Shown: in pieces, positions 54,963 through 63,586 of the stretch
Position numbering within the stretch: position 1 is the first letter of the stretch
How the letters are laid out: each line of letters begins with the position of its first letter
Origin: Anabaena sp. PCC 7108
Lineage (GTDB): Bacteria > Cyanobacteriota > Cyanobacteriia > Cyanobacteriales > Nostocaceae
Reading direction: 5' to 3'
NCBI RefSeq assembly: GCF_000332135.1
Contig: NZ_KB235896.1
Span: 2,181,403-2,245,402, forward strand
DNA: 64,000 nucleotides
Notes under the pieces: model-generated
Told to the model about the DNA's origin: nothing
Seen by the model: the letters and a program-made list of their open reading frames with translations, nothing else
The model's database searches: none
Translations under genes and position numbers: made by a program

Positions 54963-56165
54963 CTATATCTTGTTGACAGCATCACGAAAACTACAATGAT
55001 AAAAGCTGTAATAAATATCCCCTGAGATAGATTGCAAATTTAAGAACTCTACCCAATTTTCTAACAATTCTTCAATTTCATATTCATCTGTATCCAGTAT
55101 TTCCGCGATAGCAGCAACAGAAATAGGTTGTGTTTGCTGTGCTAAAACTTTCAACACCGCTAGGGGGAAATCTTCACCTGTAGAGGGTAGCATTTTTTGT
55201 AAATGCTGTTGGTAATAAGATTCTAACCCAGGTGCTAGAGAGGTTTCTAACTGCGAAAGTCCGGTATAGAAACCATCAGCAATAGCAACTAAAACTTGAC
55301 TCACGTACATAAAATTATTTTCGCTGCGGTTGGTTAAATTAGAAATAAATTCTGCTTCATTTATTTGGTGAGTATTTAACCAAGATTTGATTGACCTCTC
55401 CCCCAACCCCTCTCCTAAAAGGAAAGGGGAGTTAGATAATTCTTGTAATTCTTGTTCCCCCATTCCCTGGTAGGGAAGGGGGGTGAGGGGGGTTAGGTTT
55501 CTCTGAATATAATTTTGAATATCTTGTTTATTTTCCTGTGGATAATCTGCTAAATGCAAACTTTGCACCGGTGCTTCAATTAATAAACCAGAATTACTCA
55601 ATAAAAACGGACGACGGGAAAGGAGAAAATACACCCCTTGGGGAACGTAACGAGGAAGATAAAAAATATTTGTTCCTGGTGGTTGTAAATTGCGGTTGAT
55701 GCAGTTTAACCCGTCAATGGCAATAATTAATTTTTGATTTGCTTGTAATAAACTTTCGCTAATTTGTTGCAGCAACAACGATAAAAACCAACTTCCTTCT
55801 GTAGCATTATCCGGTAAATTTGGCAGTGATAAATTTTGAAACTTGGCGATAATTTGACAACATATATATATTAAAAATTCTTCAGCGTGATTTTTCCCCT
55901 CTAATTCCGCGTTGTAATAAATTACCTGGCAATTTTCTGGAGGATTATCTTTCACATATTTAGCAATTATAGCACTTTTACCGCTACCCGGTGCGCCGAT
56001 AATAGTGAAATAACCCCGGTTATAGCGGTTAAGAAAATTATTAATAGCAGTGACAACAAAATCACGACCGATAAAATTCGCGCTTTTGGTATTAATAACT
56101 GCCGTGAATTGTTGCTGAGTATCCAGGTAATTATTAACCGTTGGTGGTCTGGGTGTGGAGTTCAT
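54963..56165 (-). CDS. NACHT-type STAND ATPase (no sensor repeats)
   Basis: 400 aa from the ATG at 56165 (GGGAGAGTGAATTT before it); an ATG 18 nt upstream overlaps the previous gene. N-terminal linker, then FIGRDFVVTAINNFL and Walker A FTIIGAPGSGKSAIIAKYV (about 46-64). Walker B is KLIIAIDGLNCI, and sensor-like VYFLLSRRPF follows. The helical region ends at YYSFYHCSFRDAVNKI, where related proteins continue into WD40 repeats. It is a paralogue of the NACHT gene at 56850-57939. About 25 extra residues near 220-260 are encoded by an inserted palindromic repeat. It may be a working short form or a truncated relic. Confidence 0.75.
   Translation of the reverse strand: MNSTPRPPTVNNYLDTQQQFTAVINTKSANFIGRDFVVTAINNFLNRYNRGYFTIIGAPGSGKSAIIAKYVKDNPPENCQVIYYNAELEGKNHAEEFLIYICCQIIAKFQNLSLPNLPDNATEGSWFLSLLLQQISESLLQANQKLIIAIDGLNCINRNLQPPGTNIFYLPRYVPQGVYFLLSRRPFLLSNSGLLIEAPVQSLHLADYPQENKQDIQNYIQRNLTPLTPLPYQGMGEQELQELSNSPFLLGEGLGERSIKSWLNTHQINEAEFISNLTNRSENNFMYVSQVLVAIADGFYTGLSQLETSLAPGLESYYQQHLQKMLPSTGEDFPLAVLKVLAQQTQPISVAAIAEILDTDEYEIEELLENWVEFLNLQSISGDIYYSFYHCSFRDAVNKI
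55393..55497. repeat. Palindromic repeat inserted in frame in the NACHT gene
   Basis: Two GC-rich stems (CCCCTCTCCTAAAAGGAAAG type and CCCCATTCCCTGGTAGGGAA type) with outer CCTCTCCCCC / GGGGGGTTAGG. Read in the gene it encodes LTPLTPLPYQGMGEQ and SPFLLGEGLGE, a pattern well known as a repeat-derived peptide. The paralogue at 57 kb lacks about 25 of these residues. Confidence 0.75.
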
Positions 56166-56169
56166 AAAT

Positions 56170-56853
56170 TCACTCTCCCGCATTTTCCAACTTTAAAAAA
56201 TGCAACCTACCTGACCTGTCACCCGCGACAATTGTTAAATCATTTGGTGTAACCCCACAGGAATGAAAGTCAGCGTCGCCTATAAAAGTAGCTATTTCCT
56301 CCCCTGTCTCTAAATTCCGCACCTTGACAGTTTTGTCTCTTGAACCAGAAATCAACCGTTTAGAGTCTGCTGTCACTGCGACTGCGTTTACCCAATCACT
56401 ATGACCTGAGAGGGTGCGGAGTAACCTTCCTCCTGCTTGGGTGAGACTGGGGGTGAGGGGACGCAACCAAGGGCGAGTTTGAGTTTGTGATATTTGTTGT
56501 AATAGTTGTTGAATTTCTGGGGTGTGGATAGCTTGTAACCTTCCCCATAATTGACTGGGTAATTGTTGTTTATGCTGGGTGACGATGTGTGCAGACAGTC
56601 GCAAAGCACTTTGAATATATTTTAATGTTTTGGTTTGGGTATCACCTAATAAATCATAATCTTCTATTAATGCTTGGATGCCAAAGTCAGGATGATTGAT
56701 TTTGGCGGATATGAATTGATAATCTGTGAGGATTTGGTAATATTTGGTTAAGTTGCCAGAGTTTACCAAGTTATAAGGATATCTACCCAGATAAGCTTTT
56801 TGGGAATAGGATTTTTTTGAGGATGATTTTTTATTAAATTGCTGCATCTTCAT
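56170..56853 (-). CDS. Collapsed WD40 protein, C-terminal half of a split NACHT-WD40 gene
   Basis: 227 aa from the ATG at 56853, whose bases overlap the TGA of the upstream NACHT frame (ATGA). Residues ~20-130 are the helical linker normal in cyanobacterial NACHT-WD40 proteins (LVNSGNLTKYYQILTDYQFI, ALIEDYDLLGDT, QLWGRLQAIHTPEIQQLLQQ). It is followed by only two WD40 blades: LRTLSGHSDWVNAVAVTADS, looking like a first blade, and the last-blade-like SGRLHFLKLENAGE. A normal propeller needs about seven or more. The middle blades are apparently deleted. Function as a sensor is doubtful. Confidence 0.72.
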   Translation of the reverse strand: MKMQQFNKKSSSKKSYSQKAYLGRYPYNLVNSGNLTKYYQILTDYQFISAKINHPDFGIQALIEDYDLLGDTQTKTLKYIQSALRLSAHIVTQHKQQLPSQLWGRLQAIHTPEIQQLLQQISQTQTRPWLRPLTPSLTQAGGRLLRTLSGHSDWVNAVAVTADSKRLISGSRDKTVKVRNLETGEEIATFIGDADFHSCGVTPNDLTIVAGDRSGRLHFLKLENAGE

Positions 56854-57939
56854 CCCTGCTCCCGTTGCCAATAATCAACAATACGCTGATTTACTTCTGT
56901 AAATAACTTGCGGGTTGCTTTGAGTTCTCTTTTGGTTTTTAAGAAATCCAAGAAACTAGCATGATAGATACTATAACAAATATCTCCATCTATATTTGAT
57001 TTTCTTAAATATTCAATCCATTCATCTAAAACATTCTGCACATCACATTCATCTTGATTGAGAATATCAAAAATCATCTCACAGGGAATTGGTGTAGCAA
57101 TTTCCAATAAAGTAAACAGAATCATTACCTTCATTTCTTTAGATGAATCATTCATTTTCATCCTACCCCAATGGGTTTGATAATAGTTCTGTAACCCTTG
57201 TGGTAATTGGGTTAAATTCAAATCATTATATTTACCTTCTGCTATTGTTGGTAAGACATAGCGAAGATACATAAAATTATTTTCGCTCTTGTCTGCTAAT
57301 TCTTTGATAAAAGCATCATGTTTAATATTTTTGCTGGTAATCCAATTTTGTAAACCGTTTTTATGTTCTGGGTAATTTTCTAAATAAAAGCGAATATATT
57401 CTTGAATGTCTTTTGCATTTTCTGAATTATACTTTTTATCAGTTAAATCTAAATATTCTTTTTTCAATCCTTCAGTATAGAGTCGTTCTTTAGTTGGTTC
57501 ATAGCGTCGTCGTGTCAGCAAAAAGTAAACATTATCTGGTAGGGTTTTGGGTAAATATAAAATATTTTCTGCTCCTGGTTCTTGGTTGACTTCATCCAGT
57601 GCATCAACAACAATAATTAATTTTTCATTATTGCTGAGTTTTCCCGTAACTTTTACCAGTAATGTTGATAAATCAGCATTTTCAATATTTGTGATTTGAT
57701 AGCGGTTAATTAGTTGTTTACGAATGCTTTCCAGGAATAATTCGGGACGGTTACGACCATCTACTAAGACGTTAAAATAACAAATTGCGTTATTTTCAGA
57801 AACGTATTTTGCAGCGATGGTACTTTTACCCATTCCCGCATCACCGATAATTGTAAAATAGCCTTTTTTATTGGTGTTGGAGAAGTTTTGAAATGCTGCA
57901 AATACAAATCCGCGACCGCAGAAGTATTGTATTTTTTCG
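56850..57939 (-). pseudogene. NACHT ATPase gene truncated at its 5' end by an IS4-type element
   Basis: The open frame continues to the edge of the insertion sequence at 57940, reading EKIQYFCGRGFVFAAFQNF before the Walker A FTIIGDAGMGKSTIAAKYV. The N-terminal start is gone. An ATG inside the P-loop at 57833 would give a 327-aa protein lacking the first half of Walker A. Walker B is KLIIVVDALDEVN and sensor-like VYFLLTRRRYEP. The end YWQREQG stops at a TGA that overlaps the ATG of the WD40 part. In related proteins these are one chain, so this is a remnant of a NACHT-WD40 STAND protein. Confidence 0.75.
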
Positions 57940-59210
57940 CTGAAGGGGGGACAAAATCAACTAAAAGACTGACTGTATAAGGTTCATAGCTCTTAGACCT
58001 TGTTGATAATACTTGCGCTTATTAGGATTAAGTCTCATTAATTGGGCTAGTAAAGGTTGACAATTATCCATAAAACTGATCCAAGTATAACCATATAGAC
58101 CAATATAAAAACTGCTATGTCGTCTGGTACTACGGCTGTTTTCTTTAACTCTTCCGACATATTCTTGTACTCCCTTGCGTTTAATTTGTTGTCCCTGAAT
58201 TGTGGCTGATGTGTAGGCAATAGCTATTAATAAAATTAGTGAAATCAACCGTTCTCCCGTGACTTTCGTATCTTCTAAATTATAACCTCCTGTTTTAAAA
58301 TCTCTAAACATTTCCTCAATATCAAAGCGTTGTTTATAAGCTGTAATAGCTGCTCCTAACTCTGGTAAATCTGTGAGAATAAACCATCCTTCTTTTGGTG
58401 CTATACCCTGGAGTTTCCTTTTCCATTTACAGGCTAAATTAAAATATCCAAAACCTCTAAGTTTCGTAACTTTAACTCCCGGCAAAAATAACGATAATCC
58501 CGGTGCTAATCCCAAATCTTTCAACTCTAACCAAATATCTGATTCTTTTTTGACAAATTCATTCTTTCTTAACCTTAAACAAAAGCTTAAACCTTGCTGC
58601 TTCAACCAGTTCGCTAATTTGACAGAACAGAATTCTCTATCTCCTAATACACATATTTTATATTTTTTTACTATCGCTAAAATCTCGGTCAACGCTTCTG
58701 TTTGTTGTTTGAGATTGCTATTTCCTTTTTGCTTCAATAATTCAAAATATATCGGTATTGCTCGTTTCTCCCACACCATGCTGATCATTAATAAATTTAT
58801 ACATGACCATTTAGTCCGGTCTATTACTAGATATATTGTTTCTTTCTCTTGAAGGTATGTCTCTAACCAGACTTCAATTATGGGTAACCATATCTTCTTT
58901 ATTGTTAATTTTGGCAATGATAAAAATCTTTGTATTTTTCTGCGTCTACTTTCAAATTTTATGGGTATTGGTAAGGCATTCGCTAAACTTTCTAGACTTA
59001 CCTGTTTAATTGACTGTAAAATCTGAAGCAGGATTTTTAACAATAGGTATTCTGCTAGACTTAATTGACTTCTGAGATGGTTTTGATAGAATGTTGGTAT
59101 CATTTTCATTAGATAGGTCTTATTGACAATACTTGACCTATCTTTTTTTACCATAAATCGTCACATTCTTTACATTGCCTTACTTTCAGCCTTGTTTGTC
59201 TCCCCTTCAG
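57940..59210 (-). mobile_element. IS4-family insertion sequence, copy 2 (1271 bp, no target duplication)
   Basis: Same length, ends and orientation as the copy at 40834-42104, with only two base differences that I can find. The flanks do not match: the left 9 nt are ATTTTTTCG and the right 9 nt ATCAAGACC. Left flank is a NACHT gene and right flank is the middle of another transposase gene, so the surroundings were rearranged after or during insertion. Confidence 0.9.
57961..59154 (-). CDS. IS4-family transposase, copy 2
   Basis: 397 aa, identical to the transposase at 40855-42048 except one Val to Leu change (QPLVAQ to QPLLAQ). DDE residues and the Y-x2-R-x3-E-x6-K signature are intact. The near identity shows a recent duplication within this genome. 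Confidence 0.93.
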   Translation of the reverse strand: MVKKDRSSIVNKTYLMKMIPTFYQNHLRSQLSLAEYLLLKILLQILQSIKQVSLESLANALPIPIKFESRRRKIQRFLSLPKLTIKKIWLPIIEVWLETYLQEKETIYLVIDRTKWSCINLLMISMVWEKRAIPIYFELLKQKGNSNLKQQTEALTEILAIVKKYKICVLGDREFCSVKLANWLKQQGLSFCLRLRKNEFVKKESDIWLELKDLGLAPGLSLFLPGVKVTKLRGFGYFNLACKWKRKLQGIAPKEGWFILTDLPELGAAITAYKQRFDIEEMFRDFKTGGYNLEDTKVTGERLISLILLIAIAYTSATIQGQQIKRKGVQEYVGRVKENSRSTRRHSSFYIGLYGYTWISFMDNCQPLLAQLMRLNPNKRKYYQQGLRAMNLIQSVF

Positions 59211-60700
59211 ATCAAGACCACTATATTTATTTCCAGATTTCTTTAAAGATAAAGCTGTAGAACATCTAATAGGAGATGGGATAAAAGCAGAAGATTTAAA
59301 CGACGATAAAATAGGTAGAGTCATGGATAAACTCTATAAATATGGATTAACTAAACTATTCTTAATCATTGCCTTAGAAGTAGTAAAGAAATATGGAATA
59401 GACACAAAATATTCCCATTTAGACTCAAGCTCATTACATTTACACGGGGAATATAAGAATTGCCTAAATAATCTAGAGAAAGAACTAGGAATAAATAGAG
59501 AACATCCAATTATAATCACACAAGGATATTCGCGTGACCATCGTCCAGACTTAAAACAATGTATATTAGATTTAATAGTAAGTAGTGATGGGGATATACC
59601 ATTATTTTTTAGAGGAGCATCAGGAAACGAATCAGATAAAGCAGTATTCGCTCACATCTTAGTAGAATATTCTAAACAAATAGATTTTGAAAGTATCATG
59701 GTGGCGGACAGTGCATTATATAGCGAAAGTAATTTAACATTAATGTCAAACATGAAATGGATAAGTCGAGTACCATTATCCATTAAAAAAGCAAGAAATT
59801 TAGTGAAAGCCTCCATCAATAATGACATGAAAGCCTGTAAAATACAGGGTTATAGTTATCTGGAAGAGAAAGTATCTTATGGAGGAATAGAGCAAAGATG
59901 GTTATTAGTAGAAAGTGTAGAGAGAAAAAAAGCAGACTTAAATAAACTAGACAAAAAAATCCAAGAAGAGTTATTAAAAGCTAACAAACTAGTAGATAAA
60001 TTAGAACAGGAAGAATTTGCTGATAAATCTTTAGCCGAATTGAAAATCAAAGAAATAACAACCAAATTAAAATATCATCAAATATGCGAGCGGGAAATTA
60101 CTGAAACCAATAAAGGGAAAACAACAGTTTATAGAGTGAAATGTAAATTAAGAGAAAATCAGGAGTTAATTACACAACAACAAAACTCGTGTGGCAGATT
60201 TATTTTAGCCACCAATATTCTGGATACTATTGAGTTAGAGTCAGAAGAAATCCTCAAAATATATAAAGAACAACAATCTACAGAAAGAGGATTTAGATTT
60301 ATCAAAGACCCGTTATTTTTCGCGGATAGTCTGTTTGTCAAAAATCCTGAAAGAGTAGAGACAATGATGATGTTAATGGCATTATGTCTTTTGGTTTATA
60401 ATTTAGGACAAAAACAATTAAGAATGTCATTGAAGGCACAAAAAGCCACAGTGAAAAATCAACTGAATAAACCCACAGAATCTCCCACATTAAGATGGAT
60501 ATTTCAATGTTTTCAAGGGATTCATCTTTTGATGATACAAGGATTTCAACGAATTCTTAACTTAACAGAGTCGCATCATCATATCTTGCAATTCCTACCT
60601 ACTGCTTGTCAAAAATATTATTTATTATCTTAGTTTTTCTCTGGTTTTACGATTTCATTGGTTATCTTTTTGATAACTGATTGCACACCTTAAATTAAAT
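59211..60700 (+). mobile_element. Remnant of an IS1634-type insertion sequence, left end missing
   Basis: Begins abruptly at the border of IS4 copy 2, inside the transposase reading frame. The right limit is uncertain: I place it shortly after the transposase stop, since no terminal repeat can be identified without its partner end. Confidence 0.65.
59212..60633 (+). pseudogene. IS1634-type transposase, 5'-truncated
   Basis: The frame is open from the junction with IS4 copy 2: SRPLYLFPDFFKDKAVEHLI, then LNDDKIGRVMDKLYKYG, as in the N-terminal third of IS1634/IS4-like transposases. About 50-60 N-terminal residues are absent. The DDE core follows: KYSHLDSSSLHLHGEY (first Asp), IMVADSALYSESN (second Asp), and a long charged helical insertion (KKADLNKLDKKIQEELLKAN). 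The catalytic Glu region is YKEQQSTERGFRFIKDPLFF. An ATG at 59323 could start a 436-aa product, but it would lack the N-terminal domain. Confidence 0.8.
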
Positions 60701-60825
60701 ATTATTGTTGAAATAGCTTTTAAACACCTTCTAAAGCTCAACTTTGTGTGTTCATAATTTTATTTTACATTGATACGTAATTGTTCAAACCATAAGTTTT
60801 AATTGACCGTCAATGTAGTTAAATT

Positions 60826-61146
60826 ATGCTACTTTTTGAAGTGCGGAATGTGGGTTTTAACTTCTTCAACAACCACAATAATGATGATCTAGTCAAAATC
60901 AAAGTAGAAGCGCAGCAAGTAATAATCGACCGGTATAAATTAGCCTCTTACATTGCTGCTGGTGTAGTTGCTGCTTCTACCATGATGGCTTTAGGCGGTG
61001 TTGGTTTGCTATACTTTGGTAAAATTTCAGAAGCAACTTTAACAACAGGTGTGGGTGCTTTAGCTACCATGACTAGCTTTCAATATGCTAAACAAACAAA
61101 AGATGAATTGCTGGATATGCTGAAAGAAGCAGAGAAGGGTAATTAA
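60826..61146 (+). CDS. Small membrane protein resembling TRADD-N-associated 2-TM domain
   Basis: 106 aa. A hydrophilic N-terminus with VKIKVEAQQVIIDRYKLASY precedes two membrane spans, IAAGVVAASTMMALGGVGLL (about 44-63) and TLTTGVGALATMTSFQYAKQ (about 71-90), and a short charged tail. The layout (helix, two spans, F-x-Q/K end) fits the cyanobacterial TRADD-N-associated membrane domain, as I recall it. That module is found in conflict (STAND-linked) systems, and NACHT genes lie 3-6 kb away. Family assignment is tentative. ATG start without a strong ribosome site. Confidence 0.6.
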   Translation: MLLFEVRNVGFNFFNNHNNDDLVKIKVEAQQVIIDRYKLASYIAAGVVAASTMMALGGVGLLYFGKISEATLTTGVGALATMTSFQYAKQTKDELLDMLKEAEKGN

Positions 61147-61205
61147 TCAATATTGGTCATCCTGTTTCAAATTATTTAGTCATCTTTAGATGACTTCAGC
61201 TATGA

Positions 61206-61227
61206 GACTGGGAATTAATTCCCAGTC
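61206..61227. repeat. Perfect 22-nt palindrome
   Basis: GACTGGGAATT followed directly by its exact complement. It lies 60 nt after the small membrane protein stop; it may act as a terminator stem or be an interspersed repeat. Confidence 0.7.
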
Positions 61228-61337
61228 GGAACTACCCCAAATTTAGATTTTCTGTTAATACTGTAAAAGCTCAAATTCCCATCCTGTGAAATATATCTAT
61301 AGAAGTCATATTTGATTTTTGAAAAAAATTAGGTATT

Positions 61338-61401
61338 GTAGGGTGCGTCAGACTCCATAAATTCTATTAATAAACAGATTTGTAATATCTGACGCACCTA
61401 C
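61338..61401. repeat. Small MITE-like inverted repeat
   Basis: GTAGGGTGCGTCAGA at the left pairs with TCTGACGCACCTAC at the right around a ~35-nt AT-rich centre. It precedes the deacetylase pair. Confidence 0.7.
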
Positions 61402-61450
61402 GTATCTTTTCATAAATCAAATATTATTCCTATATCGTAGATGAAACATT

Positions 61451-62296
61451 ATGTCTCACAATTCCAATTCCACAAACAACCACAACCAAACAATAAAAAT
61501 AATTGCTGTCACAACAATAGTATTATCTCTAACAGCTTGTACCAACAACCAAAATACAACACAATTAAAAACAAATAGCGAAGCCGTGGGAGTTTCCATT
61601 CCTGAAAATCAAACTAATCCGAAATCACAATCAACAGCTAAAACCGAAAACTTGAATTTTACCGTTCCCCCTCAATTCCAAGGAAAGACAGTTTATAAAG
61701 TTGAACCCAAAAACAACGAGAAAGTTATTGCTTTAACTATTGATGATGGTCCCTGGCCAAAAACCACGGTAGAAATGTTAGATATCCTCAAACAAAATGA
61801 CATTAAAGCCACATTTTTCTGGGTAGGAACTTCCTTAAAAAATCATCCCGAAATAGCTAAACAAGTTGTAGCAGAAGGACACGCTATTGGTAATCATACA
61901 TGGAATCATCTATATAAACGCATGGATGCAGCCACAGCTAAAAGTGAAATTGAAAAAACAAATGAATTAATCTATCAAACAACAGGTGTAAAAACATCTT
62001 TTTTCCGTCCGCCAGGAGGCTATTTAAACAACGGATTAGCCGCTTATGCTAAAAGTCAAAAAAACTCTGTTGTCATGTGGTCAGTGACCTCAGCAGACAC
62101 CGATCCTCGTGCAAAATATCAAGTATTCGTTAAAAATATTCTCAGAGATGCTAAACCCGGCGCAATTGTGTTAATGCACGATGGTGGTGGAAATCGTGAA
62201 AGAACTGTCAAAGCCTTGCCAGAAATTATCAATGGACTCAAACAGCAAGGTTATAGATTTGTCACAATTCCTGAGTTATTAGAAATGGAAAAATAA
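61451..62296 (+). CDS. Polysaccharide deacetylase (NodB domain) lipoprotein
   Basis: 281 aa. Signal peptide with lipobox LTAC (Cys about residue 30), so probably a lipoprotein. NodB/CE4 domain from about 88: motif 1 TIDDGPWPKTT (metal Asp), motif 2 HTWNH (metal His residues), motif 3 RPPGGYLNN, motif 4 MWSVTSADTD, motif 5 LMHDGGG. All catalytic positions look intact. CE4 enzymes remove acetyl groups from peptidoglycan or exopolysaccharide. A paralogue follows 15 nt downstream. Confidence 0.9.
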   Translation: MSHNSNSTNNHNQTIKIIAVTTIVLSLTACTNNQNTTQLKTNSEAVGVSIPENQTNPKSQSTAKTENLNFTVPPQFQGKTVYKVEPKNNEKVIALTIDDGPWPKTTVEMLDILKQNDIKATFFWVGTSLKNHPEIAKQVVAEGHAIGNHTWNHLYKRMDAATAKSEIEKTNELIYQTTGVKTSFFRPPGGYLNNGLAAYAKSQKNSVVMWSVTSADTDPRAKYQVFVKNILRDAKPGAIVLMHDGGGNRERTVKALPEIINGLKQQGYRFVTIPELLEMEK

Positions 62297-62311
62297 ATAA
62301 CACAAAATTTT

Positions 62312-63166
62312 ATGCCCAAAAATTATCATTTTTCGCGCACAAATAACCTCAAAAAAATACAAAATGTTATTGCTGCTGTCGTCATCATTCTTTTGATTAT
62401 CTCTGGAATAATCATATTACCTAAAATACCAGAAATCTCTCTCACTAATCTCAACGCAATTCCAGTAACTCCCCCACCATGTGAACTGAGTGATCAATTA
62501 CAGCCACCAGCTAACACCGCAAATCTGACTTTTAACATCCCAGATAAATCTCAATCTCAAATTTTTCGTCGAGTAAAACCTAAGAATAATGAAAAAGTTA
62601 TTGCTTTAACTATTGATGATGGTCCGTGGAAAAAAACAACTTTAGAAATTTTGGATATTTTCAAACAAAATCATGTGCAAGCCACATTTTTTTGGGTAGG
62701 AACTTCCTTAAAAAATAATCCTGAAATTGCCAAACAAGTTGTAGCCCAAGGACACGCAATTGGTAATCATACCTGGAGTCATTCTACTCAACCCATGAAT
62801 CCCATCACAGCCAAAAACGAAATTGAATGTACCGCTCAACTTATTTACACAACTACAGGAGTGAAAACAGCCTTATTTCGTCCTGGTGGTGGTAGGTTAA
62901 ATAACGGATTATCGGCTTACGCCAAAACTCAAAACTATGCCATTTTTAAATGGTCAGTAAATTCAGGTGATTCTAATTCATCTGACTCACAATTTATTGT
63001 TAATAATGTGATCAAAGGTGCAAAAACAGGCGCAATTGTATTATTGCATGATGGTCGGGGCGATCGCACCAAGACAGTCAAAGCCTTGCCAGAAATCATC
63101 AACAGACTTAAACAGCAAGGCTACCGATTTGTCACACTTCCTGAATTGTTAGAAATGCAACAATAA
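62312..63166 (+). CDS. Polysaccharide deacetylase, tandem paralogue
   Basis: 284 aa. N-terminal membrane anchor (NVIAAVVIILLIISGIIILP, about 18-37) without lipobox. The NodB domain is close to the preceding gene: TIDDGPWKKTT, HTWSH, RPGGGRLNN (where the partner has RPPGG), KWSVNSGDSN, LLHDGRG. The 15-nt gap and high similarity indicate tandem duplication and cotranscription. The changed motif 3 and motif 4 may shift substrate choice or activity. Confidence 0.88.
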   Translation: MPKNYHFSRTNNLKKIQNVIAAVVIILLIISGIIILPKIPEISLTNLNAIPVTPPPCELSDQLQPPANTANLTFNIPDKSQSQIFRRVKPKNNEKVIALTIDDGPWKKTTLEILDIFKQNHVQATFFWVGTSLKNNPEIAKQVVAQGHAIGNHTWSHSTQPMNPITAKNEIECTAQLIYTTTGVKTALFRPGGGRLNNGLSAYAKTQNYAIFKWSVNSGDSNSSDSQFIVNNVIKGAKTGAIVLLHDGRGDRTKTVKALPEIINRLKQQGYRFVTLPELLEMQQ

Positions 63167-63174
63167 TGGTTTAA

Positions 63175-63570
63175 TCAACATTCAGCACTTTTAACCGCAT
63201 CACAAAGTTGAGACTCATACCAAAGTTTATACAAAAAGAACTCAGTCTGATAGCTCATCATAGTTACAAATACACCAACAGCATCCTCAGAACCATCTGA
63301 TAACCAAGAACCTTGAAGCGTCACTTCCAGATAGTCAGCATCACAGGTACACAATGCAATAATTTCACCATCGTGTCTTTGTACCTCAGTCTTCAACCTT
63401 TCTACTCCCGGTAAATCAACAGGAAGTAAAAAGGAAGCCGTACTAGGTTCAAAATGTAGAGGTTGACCAACCCGTAGTGCCAAAATCACTCTTTGCGCCA
63501 CCCATTCCTCTATTGACGGAGTGAGACACTCTAAATAAAAGCTCCCTTCAGTGTAAGTTAATTTCAGCAT
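63175..63570 (-). CDS. Conserved hypothetical cyanobacterial protein
   Basis: 131 aa, soluble, alpha/beta, with two Cys (LCTC) in the centre and YQTEFFLYKLWYESQLCDAV at the end. No family name recognised. It lies 16 nt downstream of the HNH endonuclease gene, on the same strand, so the two are probably an operon and the function may be linked. It converges with the deacetylase pair, 8 nt between stops. Confidence 0.7.
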   Translation of the reverse strand: MLKLTYTEGSFYLECLTPSIEEWVAQRVILALRVGQPLHFEPSTASFLLPVDLPGVERLKTEVQRHDGEIIALCTCDADYLEVTLQGSWLSDGSEDAVGVFVTMMSYQTEFFLYKLWYESQLCDAVKSAEC

Positions 63571-63586
63571 TTCCTATGCTCTCCTG

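Larger units (their letters stand above)
61147..61450. other. Intergenic region with two palindromic elements
   Basis: 304 bp containing a perfect 22-nt palindrome at 61206-61227 and a longer inverted-repeat element at 61338-61401. No gene. Confidence 0.6.

Noticed and set aside
57833-57940. ATG inside the P-loop as a genuine start for a short NACHT protein
   Set aside because: It would remove half of Walker A. The frame clearly continues upstream to the insertion-sequence border, so truncation is the better explanation.
40834-59210. Composite transposon bounded by the two IS4 copies
   Set aside because: Copy 1 has its own 9-bp target duplication on both sides, showing it inserted alone, so the interval did not arrive as one composite unit.
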